In this document: piece by piece, positions 8,808 through 18,344 of the stretch
Layout: each line of letters starts with the position of its first letter
Position numbering within the stretch: the first letter of the stretch is position 1
Assembly (NCBI RefSeq): GCF_900108065.1
Contig: NZ_FNVQ01000002.1
Coordinates: 186,001-250,000 of the forward strand
Origin: Marinobacterium lutimaris
GTDB lineage: Bacteria > Pseudomonadota > Gammaproteobacteria > Pseudomonadales > Balneatricaceae
Reading direction: 5' to 3'
DNA: 64,000 nt
The notes under the pieces: generated by a model
What the model was told of the DNA's origin: nothing
The model's database searches: none
What the model saw: only the letters and a program-made list of their open reading frames with translations
Program-made: the position numbers and the translations under genes

Positions 8808-10259
8808 TTAACTGTTGGCCGGGCGGGACACCGCGGCACGGGGCATGGAGCGTTTTTCCGCCTCACTGCTCTCAGACTTTTCAGCCGTTTCAGCCGGCTC
8901 GGCAGCGGTTTCCGGCGCCACATCCATATTCTGCGGCAGCAGGAAGTTAAGAATGATCGCGGACAGGGCACCGATGGTCAGCGGAGAACCGATGATGTTC
9001 TTCAGCCCCTGCGGCATTGCGGACAGCACCTCAGGAACACCGGCCACACCCAGTCCCATACCGATAGAGATTGCGGTGATCAGCATATTGCGGCGGTTCA
9101 GCCCCGCTTCCGCAATGATCTTCACCCCGGCCATGGCAACGGTACCGAACATGATCAGCGTCGCACCGCCCAGCACAGGCTTGGGCATCTGCTGCAATAT
9201 GCCGCCGATAATCGGGAACAGTCCCAGCAGCGCCAGGATCGCCGCGATAAAGATCGCCACGTGGCGGCTGGCCACACCGGTAAGCTGAATCACGCCATTG
9301 TTCTGGCTGAAGGTGGTCATCGGCAGGCTGTTCAGGGTGGATGCGATAGCGGAGTTGACGCCGTCAGCCAGCACACCGGCCTTGATGCGGCGGATGTAGA
9401 CAGGTCCATCCACCGGCTGGCGGGAGACCATGCTGTTGGCGGTGAGGTCACCGGTGGTTTCCAGCGCGGTGATCATGTAAATGATCGCGATCGGCATAAA
9501 GGCGGCGAAGTCGAAGCTGAAACCGTATTTAAACGGTACGGGAATCGCTATCAGGGAAAGTTCATCCAGGCCGCTGAAATCCACCTTGCCGATGGACCAG
9601 GCGACCACAAAGCCCAGGGTAAGGCCGATGATCACCGCACTCAGGCGCAGCATATGGATCTGAAAGCGGTTGAAGATAACGATGGTGATCAGCACCACGC
9701 CCGCCAGCGCCAGGTTAACCGGAGCCCCCAGATCCGGGGCGTTCACGCCACCAGCGATATCGGTCATCGACACCTTGATCAGCGACAGGCCGATCAGCGT
9801 GATGATGGTGCCGGTCACCACCGGCGTGATGATCCGGCGCAGTTTATCGATAAAGCGGCTGATGAATATCTCAACGAAAGCGGCGAGGAAGCAGACACCG
9901 AAAATGGTGGAGAGAATCTCATCCGGTCCGCCGCCATTGCCTTTAACGATAAAGCCGGCGGCGAGAATAGAGCTGAGAAATGCAAAGCTGGTGCCCTGCA
10001 CACATAACAGACCGGAGCCGATCGGTCCGATCCGTCGGGCCTGAATAAACGTGCCGATACCGGACACGATCAGGGCCATGCTTACCAGGTAGGGCACTTC
10101 ACTGCCTAAACCCAGTACACCGCCCACGATCAGGGTGGGCGTAATGATACCGATAAAGCTCGCCAGCACATGCTGGAGCGCAGCGAACACCGATACCGAA
10201 AAGCGCGGTTTGTCATCCAGTCCGAAGACCAGATCGATCGTAGAGTCTTGCTTTGCCAT
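8808..10259 (-). CDS. NCS2 nucleobase:cation symporter, xanthine/urate type
   Basis: A 483-residue inner-membrane permease of the NAT/NCS2 family (XanQ/UacT-like). The family signature QNNGVIQLTG is present, as are GLLCVQGTSFAF in TM3 and ALETTGDLTANS in TM8, with about 14 membrane segments. The last 35 residues form a Glu/Ala/Ser-rich tail beyond the usual end. It is first in an apparent two-gene operon with the 8-oxoguanine deaminase and diverges from the xdh operon across a 686-base regulatory region. The exact substrate (xanthine, urate or 8-oxoguanine) cannot be read from sequence. Confidence 0.85.
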   Translation of the reverse strand: MAKQDSTIDLVFGLDDKPRFSVSVFAALQHVLASFIGIITPTLIVGGVLGLGSEVPYLVSMALIVSGIGTFIQARRIGPIGSGLLCVQGTSFAFLSSILAAGFIVKGNGGGPDEILSTIFGVCFLAAFVEIFISRFIDKLRRIITPVVTGTIITLIGLSLIKVSMTDIAGGVNAPDLGAPVNLALAGVVLITIVIFNRFQIHMLRLSAVIIGLTLGFVVAWSIGKVDFSGLDELSLIAIPVPFKYGFSFDFAAFMPIAIIYMITALETTGDLTANSMVSRQPVDGPVYIRRIKAGVLADGVNSAIASTLNSLPMTTFSQNNGVIQLTGVASRHVAIFIAAILALLGLFPIIGGILQQMPKPVLGGATLIMFGTVAMAGVKIIAEAGLNRRNMLITAISIGMGLGVAGVPEVLSAMPQGLKNIIGSPLTIGALSAIILNFLLPQNMDVAPETAAEPAETAEKSESSEAEKRSMPRAAVSRPANS

Positions 10260-10622
10260 TGTGAAAATACCCTAATTATTTTTGTTGGCCTTTCTCTCAG
10301 CGGATTCCGGCTGAAGCGCTTCCATGGCAGAGCGCGTTCACGACCGAGAGAATCACAAGCGTTGCAGGCAGGCTTTGAACCCGCAGGCCTAAAAACCTAA
10401 TCGACCGGTCAGCTTTTGTCCACAATTCAGGCCCGGATTTGTATTCACTATATGAAAGGCCGTCTCCGCGCTTTCTCAAATCTACAAAAGACCTTTACAT
10501 TCAAACAGTAAAGCCAACTTACCTCCGACTGTTGTCGACCAAGAGCCAATCAAATAACGCGATAACAAGAACGCCCCATCGACCTAGAGCCACCCGTATT
10601 CGGCAAAAACAAAGAATTCACT

Positions 10623-10655
10623 TTGTACACAAAACACTATGAAAAAAAGTACACG
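10623..10655. promoter_or_regulatory. candidate FCD-GntR operator pair
   Basis: TTGTACACAA at 10623-10632 followed by AGTACACG at 10648-10655. The GT-(N2)-AC core matches the FadR-subfamily operator pattern and recurs before other purine genes in this window (18315-18344, 18519, 21885, 22046, 47153). It lies in the divergent region between the NCS2 permease and xdhA. Confidence 0.5.
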
Positions 10656-10772
10656 AAACACCGAGAAGCACGAATAAACAAAACTATTAATCAATAAATT
10701 ACTGATTCTTAATTTATTCATCTGCCAAAATCTCAATTAACAGATTTTCCATCTACAAAGACACGCCATTTA

Positions 10773-10812
10773 CTGACTCGAGAGTCAGATTTAAAGTTGA
10801 CTCAAAAGTCAG
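10773..10812. promoter_or_regulatory. tandem TGACTC dyads upstream of xdhA
   Basis: Two similar dyads: CTGACTC-GA-GAGTCAG (10773-10788, perfect 7-bp arms) and TTGACTC-AA-AAGTCAG (10797-10812, imperfect). Their centres are 24 bases apart. They look like a two-site operator for a dimeric regulator different from the TTGTATACAA type; which regulator is unknown. Confidence 0.5.
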
Positions 10813-10890
10813 CTTTCACTTTAATCAGTCAAAACACAGGGAGCTCGGCACTGCAAAGTTCCGAATAACTGAACACTCAGTTCCTCAGTG

Positions 10891-10935
10891 ACAAACACCT
10901 CAAAGATAAACACCTCAGTAATAAACATAAGAAAG
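10891..10935 (+). repeat. three 15-bp direct repeats before xdhA
   Basis: Three adjoining 15-base units, ACAAACACCTCAAAG, ATAAACACCTCAGTA and ATAAACATAAGAAAG, run into the ribosome site of xdhA (10931-10939). The first two are nearly identical; the third is decayed. They lie in the likely untranslated leader. Confidence 0.5.
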
Positions 10936-10945
10936 GAGGCCCTCC

Positions 10946-12397
10946 TTGATCAGGTTCCTACTCAACAGAGAGCTGCGGGTCGAAGAACAGCTGGACCCCA
11001 ACATGACGGTGCTCAACTACCTGCGCACCAAGGCTCGTAAAACCGGCACCAAGGAGGGCTGCGCCTCGGGCGACTGCGGCGCCTGTACCGTTGTGCTGGG
11101 CGAACCGGACGGCGACCGCATCCGCTATAAAAGCGTTAACTCCTGCCTCACCTTCGTCTCTGCCCTGAACGGCAAGCAGCTGATAACGGTGGAAGATCTG
11201 AAGCAGGGAAACCAGCTCCACCCCGCTCAGCAGGCGATGGTGGATTGCCACGGCAGCCAGTGTGGCTTCTGCACACCCGGCATCGTGATGTCGATGTTTG
11301 CCTTGGGTAAAAATAGTGCCAAGAACGTCGGCACACCGGGCAAAGAGGAGATCCACGAGGCCCTGGCCGGCAACCTTTGCCGCTGCACCGGATACCGCCC
11401 CATCGTCGAAGCGGCCGAAAAGATGTACGACGATGTCACACCCGACAGCTTCGATACCGAACAGGCCGCCACGCTTGCCCGCCTGCGCGAGATCCAACCA
11501 CAGACCCAGGTAGAGCTTAGCGACGGAGCCAAAACCGCCTTTAACCCGAGTTCCCTGTCGGAGCTGGCCGGCCTGCTGGAACAGCACCCTGATGCCCGCC
11601 TTGTCGCTGGCGGCACTGACCTGGCGCTGGAGGTGACCCAGTTCCACCGCGAGATCCCCAGGCTTATTTATGTCGGCGATATCGCCGAGATGAAACAGGT
11701 CCGCGTCACTGATGAGCAGATCGAGCTCGGCGCCGCCGCGCCGCTGACCGACTGCTACCAGGCCCTGAGCCAGGACTATCCCGATTTCGGCGCCCTGCTT
11801 CACAGGTTCGCCTCCCTGCAGATCCGCAACCAGGGAACCCTGGGCGGCAATATCGGTAATGCCTCTCCGATTGGTGACTCACCGCCCGCCCTGATTGCGC
11901 TGGGTGCACAGCTTGTCCTCCGCAAGGGCAAGCAGACCCGGACCATTGATCTGCAGGATTATTTTATTGACTACAAGGTAACCGCCCAGCAGCCGGGCGA
12001 GTTTATCGAGAAGGTGCTTGTTCCCAGGGCCGCGGCTAATGGCGAGTTCCGCAGCTACAAGCTCTCCAAGCGCATTGATGACGATATCTCCGCGGTGCTC
12101 GGCTGTTTCAACCTGGTGGTCCGCGATGGTGTAGTCCAATCCGCCAGGATCGCCTACGGCGGTATGGCGGCCATTCCCAAACGCGCCAGCCTGTGCGAAC
12201 AGGCGCTGACCGGCGCCGCCTGGAACCGCGACACCATCAACAAGGCAAAGCAGGCACTGGCGCAGGACTTTGCGCCGATCTCCGATTTCCGCGCCTCCCG
12301 CGAGTACCGACAGGTGACCGCCGTCAACCTGCTGACCCGCTACTTTGTCGAGCTTGAATCCCCAGAAGCAGAAACACGGGTGACCGCCTATGTCTAA
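10946..12397 (+). CDS. xdhA: xanthine dehydrogenase, small (FeS/FAD) subunit XdhA
   Basis: A 483-residue subunit that starts with TTG at 10946, seven bases after GAAAGGAGG. The N-terminal half has both [2Fe-2S] domains: GCASGDCGACTV, then QCGFCTPGIVM and NLCRCTGYRP. The C-terminal half is the FAD domain (LVAGGTDLAL, GTLGGNIGNASPIGDSPP). With XdhB it oxidises hypoxanthine and xanthine to urate in the cytosol. The gene overlaps xdhB by 8 bases, the usual coupled arrangement. Both a TTGTACACAA site and the TGACTC dyads lie upstream. Confidence 0.95.
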   Translation: MIRFLLNRELRVEEQLDPNMTVLNYLRTKARKTGTKEGCASGDCGACTVVLGEPDGDRIRYKSVNSCLTFVSALNGKQLITVEDLKQGNQLHPAQQAMVDCHGSQCGFCTPGIVMSMFALGKNSAKNVGTPGKEEIHEALAGNLCRCTGYRPIVEAAEKMYDDVTPDSFDTEQAATLARLREIQPQTQVELSDGAKTAFNPSSLSELAGLLEQHPDARLVAGGTDLALEVTQFHREIPRLIYVGDIAEMKQVRVTDEQIELGAAAPLTDCYQALSQDYPDFGALLHRFASLQIRNQGTLGGNIGNASPIGDSPPALIALGAQLVLRKGKQTRTIDLQDYFIDYKVTAQQPGEFIEKVLVPRAAANGEFRSYKLSKRIDDDISAVLGCFNLVVRDGVVQSARIAYGGMAAIPKRASLCEQALTGAAWNRDTINKAKQALAQDFAPISDFRASREYRQVTAVNLLTRYFVELESPEAETRVTAYV

Positions 12398-14783
12398 CCA
12401 CCAGAACAATAAAAAAAGTTACGCCGAGATGCTGGAACTGACCAAACAGGACCTGGTGACCGGCGTCGGCCGCAGCGTCAAACATGAGAGCGCGGCGAAG
12501 CAGGTCAGCGGCGAAGCAATCTACGTCGATGACCGCCTGGAGTTTCCGAACCAGCTGCATGTTTATGCGCGCATGTCCGAGAAGGCGCACGCTCGCATCA
12601 CCAAACTGGACGTGACCCCCTGCTACAACTTCCCAGGCGTCGCCATCGCTATTACCGCCCAGGATGTGCCGGGCCAGCTGGATATCGGCGCCGTGGCGCC
12701 CGGCGATCCGCTGCTGGCAGACGGTGTGGTCGAGTACTACGGTCAGCCAGTATTGGCGGTGGCCGCCAACGACCTGGAAACCGCCCGCAAGGCGGCCATG
12801 GCCGCCATCGTCGAGTACGAGGAGCTGGAACCGGTACTCTCCGTGGAACAGGCGCTTGAACAGGAGCACTTCGTCACCGAGCCGCATACTCACAAGCGCG
12901 GTGATTCAGCAGCGGCACTGGCCTCCGCCAAACACCGCATCAGCGGCAGCGCCCATATCGGCGGCCAGGAACACTTCTACCTGGAGACGCAGATCTCCTC
13001 GGTGGTCCCCACCGAAGATGGCGGCATGATCGTGTTCACTTCCAGCCAGAACCCCACCGAGATCCAGAAGCTGGTGGCCGAGGTGCTGGGCGTCTCCTTC
13101 AATAACGTGCAGATCGATATGCGCCGCATGGGTGGCGGCTTCGGCGGCAAGGAGACCCAGGCAGCAATGCCGGCCTGCCTGGCCGCGGTTGTCGCCCACC
13201 TCACCCGCCGACCGGCGAAGATGCGCCTGCCGCGCATGGAAGACATGATGATGACCGGCAAGCGTCACCCCTTCTTCAACCAGTATGTAGTGGGTTTTGA
13301 CGACAACGGCCTTATCACCGGTTGCGAGATGAAGCTGGCCGGTAACTGCGGTTACTCGCCGGATCTCTCCAACTCCATCGTCGACCGCGCCATGTTCCAC
13401 AGCGACAACGGCTACTACCTGGGCGACGCCACCATCACCGGTTACCGCTGCAAGACCAACCTGGCGTCCAACACTGCTTATCGCGGCTTCGGCGGACCCC
13501 AGGGGCTGATCATGCCGGAGATCATTCTGGATGATATCGCCCGCCGCCTGGGCAAGGACCCGCTTGAAGTGCGCAAGCACAACCTCTATGGCGGCGAAGG
13601 TCGCGACACCACCCACTACTTCCAGAAGGTAGAGGACAACGACCTGCCAGAAATGATTGCCGATCTGGAGGAGAGCTGCGAATACCAGAAACGGCGCCGC
13701 GAGATCCGTCAGTACAACGCCAGCAGCCCGATCCTGAAAAAGGGTCTGGCACTGACGCCGGTGAAGTTCGGTATCTCCTTTACCGCCACTTTCCTTAACC
13801 AGGCCGGCGCACTGATCCATATCTACACCGATGGCAGCATCCATCTGAACCACGGTGGCACCGAGATGGGCCAAGGCCTGAACACCAAGGTCGCCCAAAT
13901 CGTGGCCGAAGAGTTCCAGGTGGACTTCGATACCATCAAGATCACCGCCACCAACACCGACAAGGTGCCGAACACCTCGCCCACCGCCGCCTCTTCCGGT
14001 GCGGACCTGAACGGCAAGGCGGCGCAGAACGCGGCGCGCACCATCAAGCAGCGCCTGGTCGAGTTTGCCGCCCGCCACTTCAATGTGACCGAAGAGGATG
14101 TGAGCTTCAGCAACAACTACGTGGTGATCCGCGACGAGGTACTGCCGTTCGCCGAGTTTATTCAGCTGGCGTACTTCAACCAGATCTCGCTCTCGAGCAC
14201 CGGCTTCTACCGCACGCCGAAGATCTACTACGACCGCGACAACGCCCGAGGCCGCCCCTTCTACTACTTCGCCTACGGCGTCGCCTGCAGCGAGGTGGTG
14301 GTCGACACCCTGACCGGGGAATACAAGATCCTGCGCGCCGATATCCTCCACGATGTGGGCGCCTCGCTGAACCCGGCCATCGATATCGGCCAGGTCGAGG
14401 GAGCCTTTGTCCAGGGCGCCGGCTGGCTAACCTCGGAAGAGCTGGTCTGGAACGATCAGGGCCGCCTGATGACCTCGGGCCCCGCCAGCTACAAGATCCC
14501 GGCGATCACCGATATGCCGATCGACTTCCGCGTGCGCCTGGTGGAGAACCGCAAGAACCGCGAAGACACCGTGTTCCACTCCAAGGCGGTGGGCGAGCCA
14601 CCGTTCATGCTCGGGATCTCCGTGTTCTGCGCCATCAAGGATGCCATCGCCAGTGTCGCCGACTACCGGGTCAGCCCGGCCATCGACGCGCCGGCCACGC
14701 CTGAGCGTGTGCTCTGGGCGATCCAGCGGATGGAAGCGTTCGCTCAGCAGACCGACCCTGACACCGTCACCGAACCGGCCTGA
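12390..14783 (+). CDS. xdhB: xanthine dehydrogenase, molybdopterin-binding subunit XdhB
   Basis: A 797-residue large subunit of the xanthine dehydrogenase/aldehyde oxidase family. Molybdenum-cofactor motifs are present: GGGFGGKETQ near residue 250 and TAYRGFGGPQG near 365. The catalytic Glu is in SKAVGEPPFML near residue 735. Length is normal for bacterial XdhB. It forms the heterotetramer with XdhA and carries the substrate site where xanthine is hydroxylated to urate. The xdhC maturation gene follows after 45 bases. Confidence 0.95.
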   Translation: MSNHQNNKKSYAEMLELTKQDLVTGVGRSVKHESAAKQVSGEAIYVDDRLEFPNQLHVYARMSEKAHARITKLDVTPCYNFPGVAIAITAQDVPGQLDIGAVAPGDPLLADGVVEYYGQPVLAVAANDLETARKAAMAAIVEYEELEPVLSVEQALEQEHFVTEPHTHKRGDSAAALASAKHRISGSAHIGGQEHFYLETQISSVVPTEDGGMIVFTSSQNPTEIQKLVAEVLGVSFNNVQIDMRRMGGGFGGKETQAAMPACLAAVVAHLTRRPAKMRLPRMEDMMMTGKRHPFFNQYVVGFDDNGLITGCEMKLAGNCGYSPDLSNSIVDRAMFHSDNGYYLGDATITGYRCKTNLASNTAYRGFGGPQGLIMPEIILDDIARRLGKDPLEVRKHNLYGGEGRDTTHYFQKVEDNDLPEMIADLEESCEYQKRRREIRQYNASSPILKKGLALTPVKFGISFTATFLNQAGALIHIYTDGSIHLNHGGTEMGQGLNTKVAQIVAEEFQVDFDTIKITATNTDKVPNTSPTAASSGADLNGKAAQNAARTIKQRLVEFAARHFNVTEEDVSFSNNYVVIRDEVLPFAEFIQLAYFNQISLSSTGFYRTPKIYYDRDNARGRPFYYFAYGVACSEVVVDTLTGEYKILRADILHDVGASLNPAIDIGQVEGAFVQGAGWLTSEELVWNDQGRLMTSGPASYKIPAITDMPIDFRVRLVENRKNREDTVFHSKAVGEPPFMLGISVFCAIKDAIASVADYRVSPAIDAPATPERVLWAIQRMEAFAQQTDPDTVTEPA

Positions 14784-14828
14784 ATTCTCCGTAACCACAA
14801 AAACACTATAAAAATCGGGAGCTGAATC

Positions 14829-15656
14829 ATGAACAGCGAGTGGATCAAGGCGCTGAGCCGGCTGGAAGCGGAGGCCACACCGGCGGTGATGATCACCGTG
14901 GTGGAGGAGCGTGGCTCCACGCCGCGCAACGCCGGCGCCAAGATGCTGGTCAGCGCCAGCGAGCGTTTCGACACCATCGGCGGCGGCCATCTGGAGCACA
15001 AGTCGATCAAGATCGCCCGCGCCATGCTTGAGGAGAAACAGACCCAGCCACGGCTGGAGCGTTTCTCCCTCGGCGCTAGCCTCGGCCAGTGCTGCGGTGG
15101 CGCCACCACTCTGCTGTTCGAACCGCTCAACACCGGCATCGTGCAGATCGTGCTGTTCGGCGCCGGCCACGTGGGCCGCGCTCTGGTGCCGATTCTGGCC
15201 ACCCTGCCCTGCCGTATCCGCTGGGTCGATGCCCGGGAGGATGAGTTCCCGGCAATGTTGCCGGAGGGTGTGGAAAAAGTGGTCAACGAATTCCCTGTGG
15301 ATGAGATCGCCCGGCAACCGGCCGACAGCTACTTCATCGTGATGACCCATAACCACCAGCTGGACCAGGAGCTCACCGAAGCGATCCTGAAGCGTAACGA
15401 CTTCAGTTACTTCGGCCTGATCGGCTCCCAGACCAAACGCAAAAAGTTCGAGCACCGCCTCAAAGCCAAGGGCTTTGACGACTCCCTGCTGGAACGGATG
15501 ACCTGCCCCATGGGCATCCCGGAGGTGAAGGGCAAACTGCCGGCGGAGATCGCCGTCTCCGTGGCCGGTGAGGTGATCGCCCAATACAACGCGGCGTTCG
15601 GCGTTGAAGCCCAGCCTCCCGTGCAAACCCGCGCGCTGGAAAGGCTGGCCGTGTGA
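14829..15656 (+). CDS. xdhC: XdhC molybdenum-cofactor insertion chaperone
   Basis: A 275-residue member of the XdhC/CoxI family, which binds molybdenum cofactor, promotes its sulfuration and loads it into XdhB. Visible features are the N-terminal region with VEERGSTPRNAGAKM, a Cys pair in GQCCGGATTL, and a Rossmann-like C-terminal half (VLFGAGHVGRALV, GLIGSQTKRKKFE). The third gene of the xdhABC operon; guanine deaminase follows after 65 bases, so the operon may extend through it. Confidence 0.92.
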   Translation: MNSEWIKALSRLEAEATPAVMITVVEERGSTPRNAGAKMLVSASERFDTIGGGHLEHKSIKIARAMLEEKQTQPRLERFSLGASLGQCCGGATTLLFEPLNTGIVQIVLFGAGHVGRALVPILATLPCRIRWVDAREDEFPAMLPEGVEKVVNEFPVDEIARQPADSYFIVMTHNHQLDQELTEAILKRNDFSYFGLIGSQTKRKKFEHRLKAKGFDDSLLERMTCPMGIPEVKGKLPAEIAVSVAGEVIAQYNAAFGVEAQPPVQTRALERLAV

Positions 15657-15721
15657 GCCACCTGTTTATCCCCTTAGTCAGCACTCGCTAACGCTGCTCT
15701 CAGCACAACTGGAACCAACAC

Positions 15722-17044
15722 ATGACAGATTCAACATCAGGCTCCGGCACCATCGCGTACCGGGCTTCTATCCTGGACAGCCTGGGCGACCCGGCCGAGC
15801 TGGGCCTTGAAAACAGCTACCGCTACTTTGAAGACGGCATGATGGTGGTGCAGGATGGCCGCATCCTAGCCCTTGGAGAAGCCGCGGAGATCATGCCGGG
15901 CCTGTCGTCAGGCACCACCATCCGCCACTACGAAGATGCCCTGATCACGCCGGGGTTTATCGACACACATATCCATTACCCACAGACCGGCATGATCGCC
16001 TCCTACGGCGAACAACTGCTGGACTGGCTGGAAAACTACACCTTCCCCGCCGAGCAGAAGTTCGCCGACCCGGCCCATGCCGAGCAGGTCTCCGAGATCT
16101 TTATCAACGAACTGCTGCGCAACGGCACCACTACCGCGCTGGTATTTGGCACCGTGCATCCGCAGTCGGTGGATGCCTTCTTCAGCACCGCAGAGAAACA
16201 CAACCTGCGCATGATCGCCGGCAAGGTGATGATGGATCGCAACGCGCCGAAAGCGCTGACCGACACCCCGGAAAGCGGCTATCGCGACAGCAAGGCACTG
16301 ATCGAGCGCTGGCACGGCAAGGGCCGCCTGCATTACGCGGTGACCCCGCGCTTCGCGCCGACAAGCAGCCCAGAGCAACTGGCCACCGCCGGGCAGTTGT
16401 TGCGGGAGCACGAAGGTTTGTATATGCACACTCACCTGTCGGAAAACCGCAACGAGATCGAGTGGGTGAAGGAGCTTTTCCCGGAGCAGAGTGGCTACCT
16501 GGATGTGTATGATCACCACAACCTGCTCGGCAAACGCTCGGTGTTCGCCCACGGCGTGCACCTCTGTGACGAGGAGTGCCAACGCCTGGCCGAGACCGAC
16601 TCCGCCATCGCCTTCTGCCCCACCTCCAACCTGTTCCTCGGCAGCGGCCTGTTCAATCTGCCCCAGGCGGAACAGCACAAGATCAAGGTAGGTCTGGGCA
16701 CCGATGTGGGCGCCGGCACCAGCTTCTCGATGCTGCAAACACTGAACGAGGCCTACAAGGTGATGCAACTGCAGGGCAGCAAACTCCACCCGTTCAAATC
16801 CTTCTACCTCGCAACCCTCGGCGGCGCCCGCGCCCTGGAACTGGACCAGCAGGTCGGCACCCTGGAACCCGGCAGCGAGGCCGACTTCCTGGTACTGGAT
16901 TACAACGCCACACCGCTGATGAGCTACCGGATGCAGCAGGCGAAAAGTCTGGATGAGCGGCTGTTTGTGCTGATGACCCTGGGGGATGATCGGGCGGTGA
17001 AGGAGACCTTTGCCATGGGTCGGAAGATATACAGTCGCGACTGA
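15722..17044 (+). CDS. guaD: guanine deaminase
   Basis: A 440-residue zinc amidohydrolase converting guanine to xanthine and ammonia. Metal and active-site motifs are in order: FIDTHIHYPQ near residue 83, MHTHLSENRNE near 240, FAHGVHLCDEE near 275 and LGTDVGAGTSFSM near 325. Length fits the bacterial GuaD family. It supplies xanthine to XdhAB encoded just upstream and ends before a strong bidirectional terminator at 17390-17413. Confidence 0.94.
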   Translation: MTDSTSGSGTIAYRASILDSLGDPAELGLENSYRYFEDGMMVVQDGRILALGEAAEIMPGLSSGTTIRHYEDALITPGFIDTHIHYPQTGMIASYGEQLLDWLENYTFPAEQKFADPAHAEQVSEIFINELLRNGTTTALVFGTVHPQSVDAFFSTAEKHNLRMIAGKVMMDRNAPKALTDTPESGYRDSKALIERWHGKGRLHYAVTPRFAPTSSPEQLATAGQLLREHEGLYMHTHLSENRNEIEWVKELFPEQSGYLDVYDHHNLLGKRSVFAHGVHLCDEECQRLAETDSAIAFCPTSNLFLGSGLFNLPQAEQHKIKVGLGTDVGAGTSFSMLQTLNEAYKVMQLQGSKLHPFKSFYLATLGGARALELDQQVGTLEPGSEADFLVLDYNATPLMSYRMQQAKSLDERLFVLMTLGDDRAVKETFAMGRKIYSRD

Positions 17045-17072
17045 CCAAAGGATGGATCGCAAGAAATGGAAT

Positions 17073-17159
17073 GTAGGAGGCACGGCCTCGTGCCGATTGA
17101 AGCAGGTACGTTGGTGAATCAACACGCTGACGGTGATCGCGACGGGGCGTCGCTCCTAC
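17073..17159 (+). repeat. REP-like element 1 of a pair
   Basis: Begins GTAGGAGGCACG and ends GCTCCTAC, so the ends are inverted (GTAGGAG/CTCCTAC). The left part folds as GGCACG-gcct-CGTGCC. Very like the GTAGGAGC-type REP sequences common in pseudomonads and relatives. Confidence 0.6.
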
Positions 17160-17226
17160 CCGAAACGCGCAGCAGCAGAAGGCGAGCACCCAATGGGCAC
17201 AACAACTCTGAGTCGACTCAGCCGTT

Positions 17227-17300
17227 GTAGGAGGCGCGCCCTCGCGCCGATTGGCGCCGGTAAGGTAGTGAATAAAAACGCTGGCGGCGGCCGCTCCTAC
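17227..17300 (+). repeat. REP-like element 2 of a pair
   Basis: Same orientation as the first element, 67 bases later. Begins GTAGGAGGCGCG and ends GCTCCTAC. Its left hairpin is GGCGCG-ccct-CGCGCC, differing from copy 1 by one compensated A-T to G-C pair. Confidence 0.6.
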
Positions 17301-17389
17301 AATTAGGGGCCATGCGCGGCGCTGAAGGGGACATAGGCTGCGCTTAGCGAATTGAGTGATTGTTTTGGACCGACAATGAGTTAGCCATT

Positions 17390-17413
17390 AAAAAACGCCC
17401 TTTCGGGCGTTTT
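17390..17413. terminator. bidirectional rho-independent terminator
   Basis: AAAAAACGCCC (17390-17400), loop TTTC, then GGGCGTTTT (17405-17413). A-runs and T-runs on both sides serve guaD on the plus strand and the GntR gene on the minus strand. Confidence 0.85.
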
Positions 17414-17448
17414 ATCTTTCAAGCATGAGAGTTTCAAGCCTGGGAGTT

Positions 17449-18162
17449 TCAGGCTTGCGGCGCACTCTGCTTACGGCTCATCACATTAGAGAAGATCGCC
17501 TTCAGGTCGTTCTCTTCCGCTTCATCGCCGAGGTTGAGCTTTTCCTCGATATGATCGAGGTGGTGCATCATCAGCGCCACGGCCTTCTCTTTATCGCGCT
17601 TTGCAAAAGCGTCAATCAACTCGAAATGCTCATCGTAGGAGCAATGGGATTTGGCGGTGCCTTTTTCAAACTGCGCGATGATCAGCGAGCTGAGTGACAC
17701 CAGGCTGCGCTGAAAGCTCAGTAGCGGCGGGTTTTTGGCGATCTCCGCCAGCAGCAGGTGAAACTCGCCGGAAAGGCGGATACCCGCGCCCAGGTCACCA
17801 CGGTCGAAGCAGGCCTGCTCGTCACGCACCATCTGCTTCAACTGTTCAATCTGGTTTGCATCGGCGTTTTCGCACACCAGCTCGGTGACCGCTTTCTCCA
17901 CCACGCGGCGGGCAAACACGATCTGCCGGGCCTCATCGAGGCTGGGGCTGGCCACCACCGCACCGCGGTTCGGCCGCAGCACCACTACCTGTTCATAGCC
18001 GAGCCGCGCCAACGCGCGACGGATAATCGTACGGCTGACACCGAAAATATCGCCCAGCGACTCTTCGTTAAGCTTGGTTCCAGGCGCCAACCGCTGTTCC
18101 AGGATCGCATCGAAAATATGCTCGTAAACCACATCGTCCTGGGTTTTCTTCTCTCCCTTCAT
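17449..18162 (-). CDS. GntR-family regulator, FCD (FadR) subfamily, probable purine-catabolism repressor
   Basis: A 237-residue protein if started at the ATG at 18162, which has AAGGA 11 bases upstream; an in-frame ATG at 18186 adds eight residues. N-terminal winged helix (LAPGTKLNEESLGDIFGVSR, RALARLGYEQ), then a helical FCD ligand domain with the metal-type residues of SGEFHLLL and MHHLDHIEEKL. It lies between guaD and an AzgA-type purine permease. TTGTACACAT and ATGTATACAA sites occur in its own upstream region, so it may regulate itself and the surrounding purine units. The ligand is unknown. A second FCD protein at 49823-50527 is a paralogue. Confidence 0.85.
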   Translation of the reverse strand: MKGEKKTQDDVVYEHIFDAILEQRLAPGTKLNEESLGDIFGVSRTIIRRALARLGYEQVVVLRPNRGAVVASPSLDEARQIVFARRVVEKAVTELVCENADANQIEQLKQMVRDEQACFDRGDLGAGIRLSGEFHLLLAEIAKNPPLLSFQRSLVSLSSLIIAQFEKGTAKSHCSYDEHFELIDAFAKRDKEKAVALMMHHLDHIEEKLNLGDEAEENDLKAIFSNVMSRKQSAPQA

Positions 18163-18314
18163 GGGATCTCTTTTCCTTATATCCATTTACCACCCCATAA
18201 AGCTTCACTCACGGCCGCTCGAAACGGCTGTGAGTGGCGTCGTAGCGGCGCCGCCCTTTGACTGTTCGCTACTCACGATTAACCAGCAATTCAGGCCTCG
18301 GCACGCCCGTAAAT

Positions 18315-18344
18315 CGTACACTTTGGCTCATTTTTTGTACACAT
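18315..18344. promoter_or_regulatory. candidate FCD-GntR operator pair
   Basis: CGTACACTT (18315-18323) and TTGTACACAT (18335-18344), GTACAC cores 21 bases apart, in the divergent region between the GntR gene and the AzgA-type permease. Confidence 0.5.

Noticed and set aside
12906-14351. 481-codon open frame on the minus strand opposite xdhB
   Set aside because: Antisense shadow of a high-GC gene; no family pattern.
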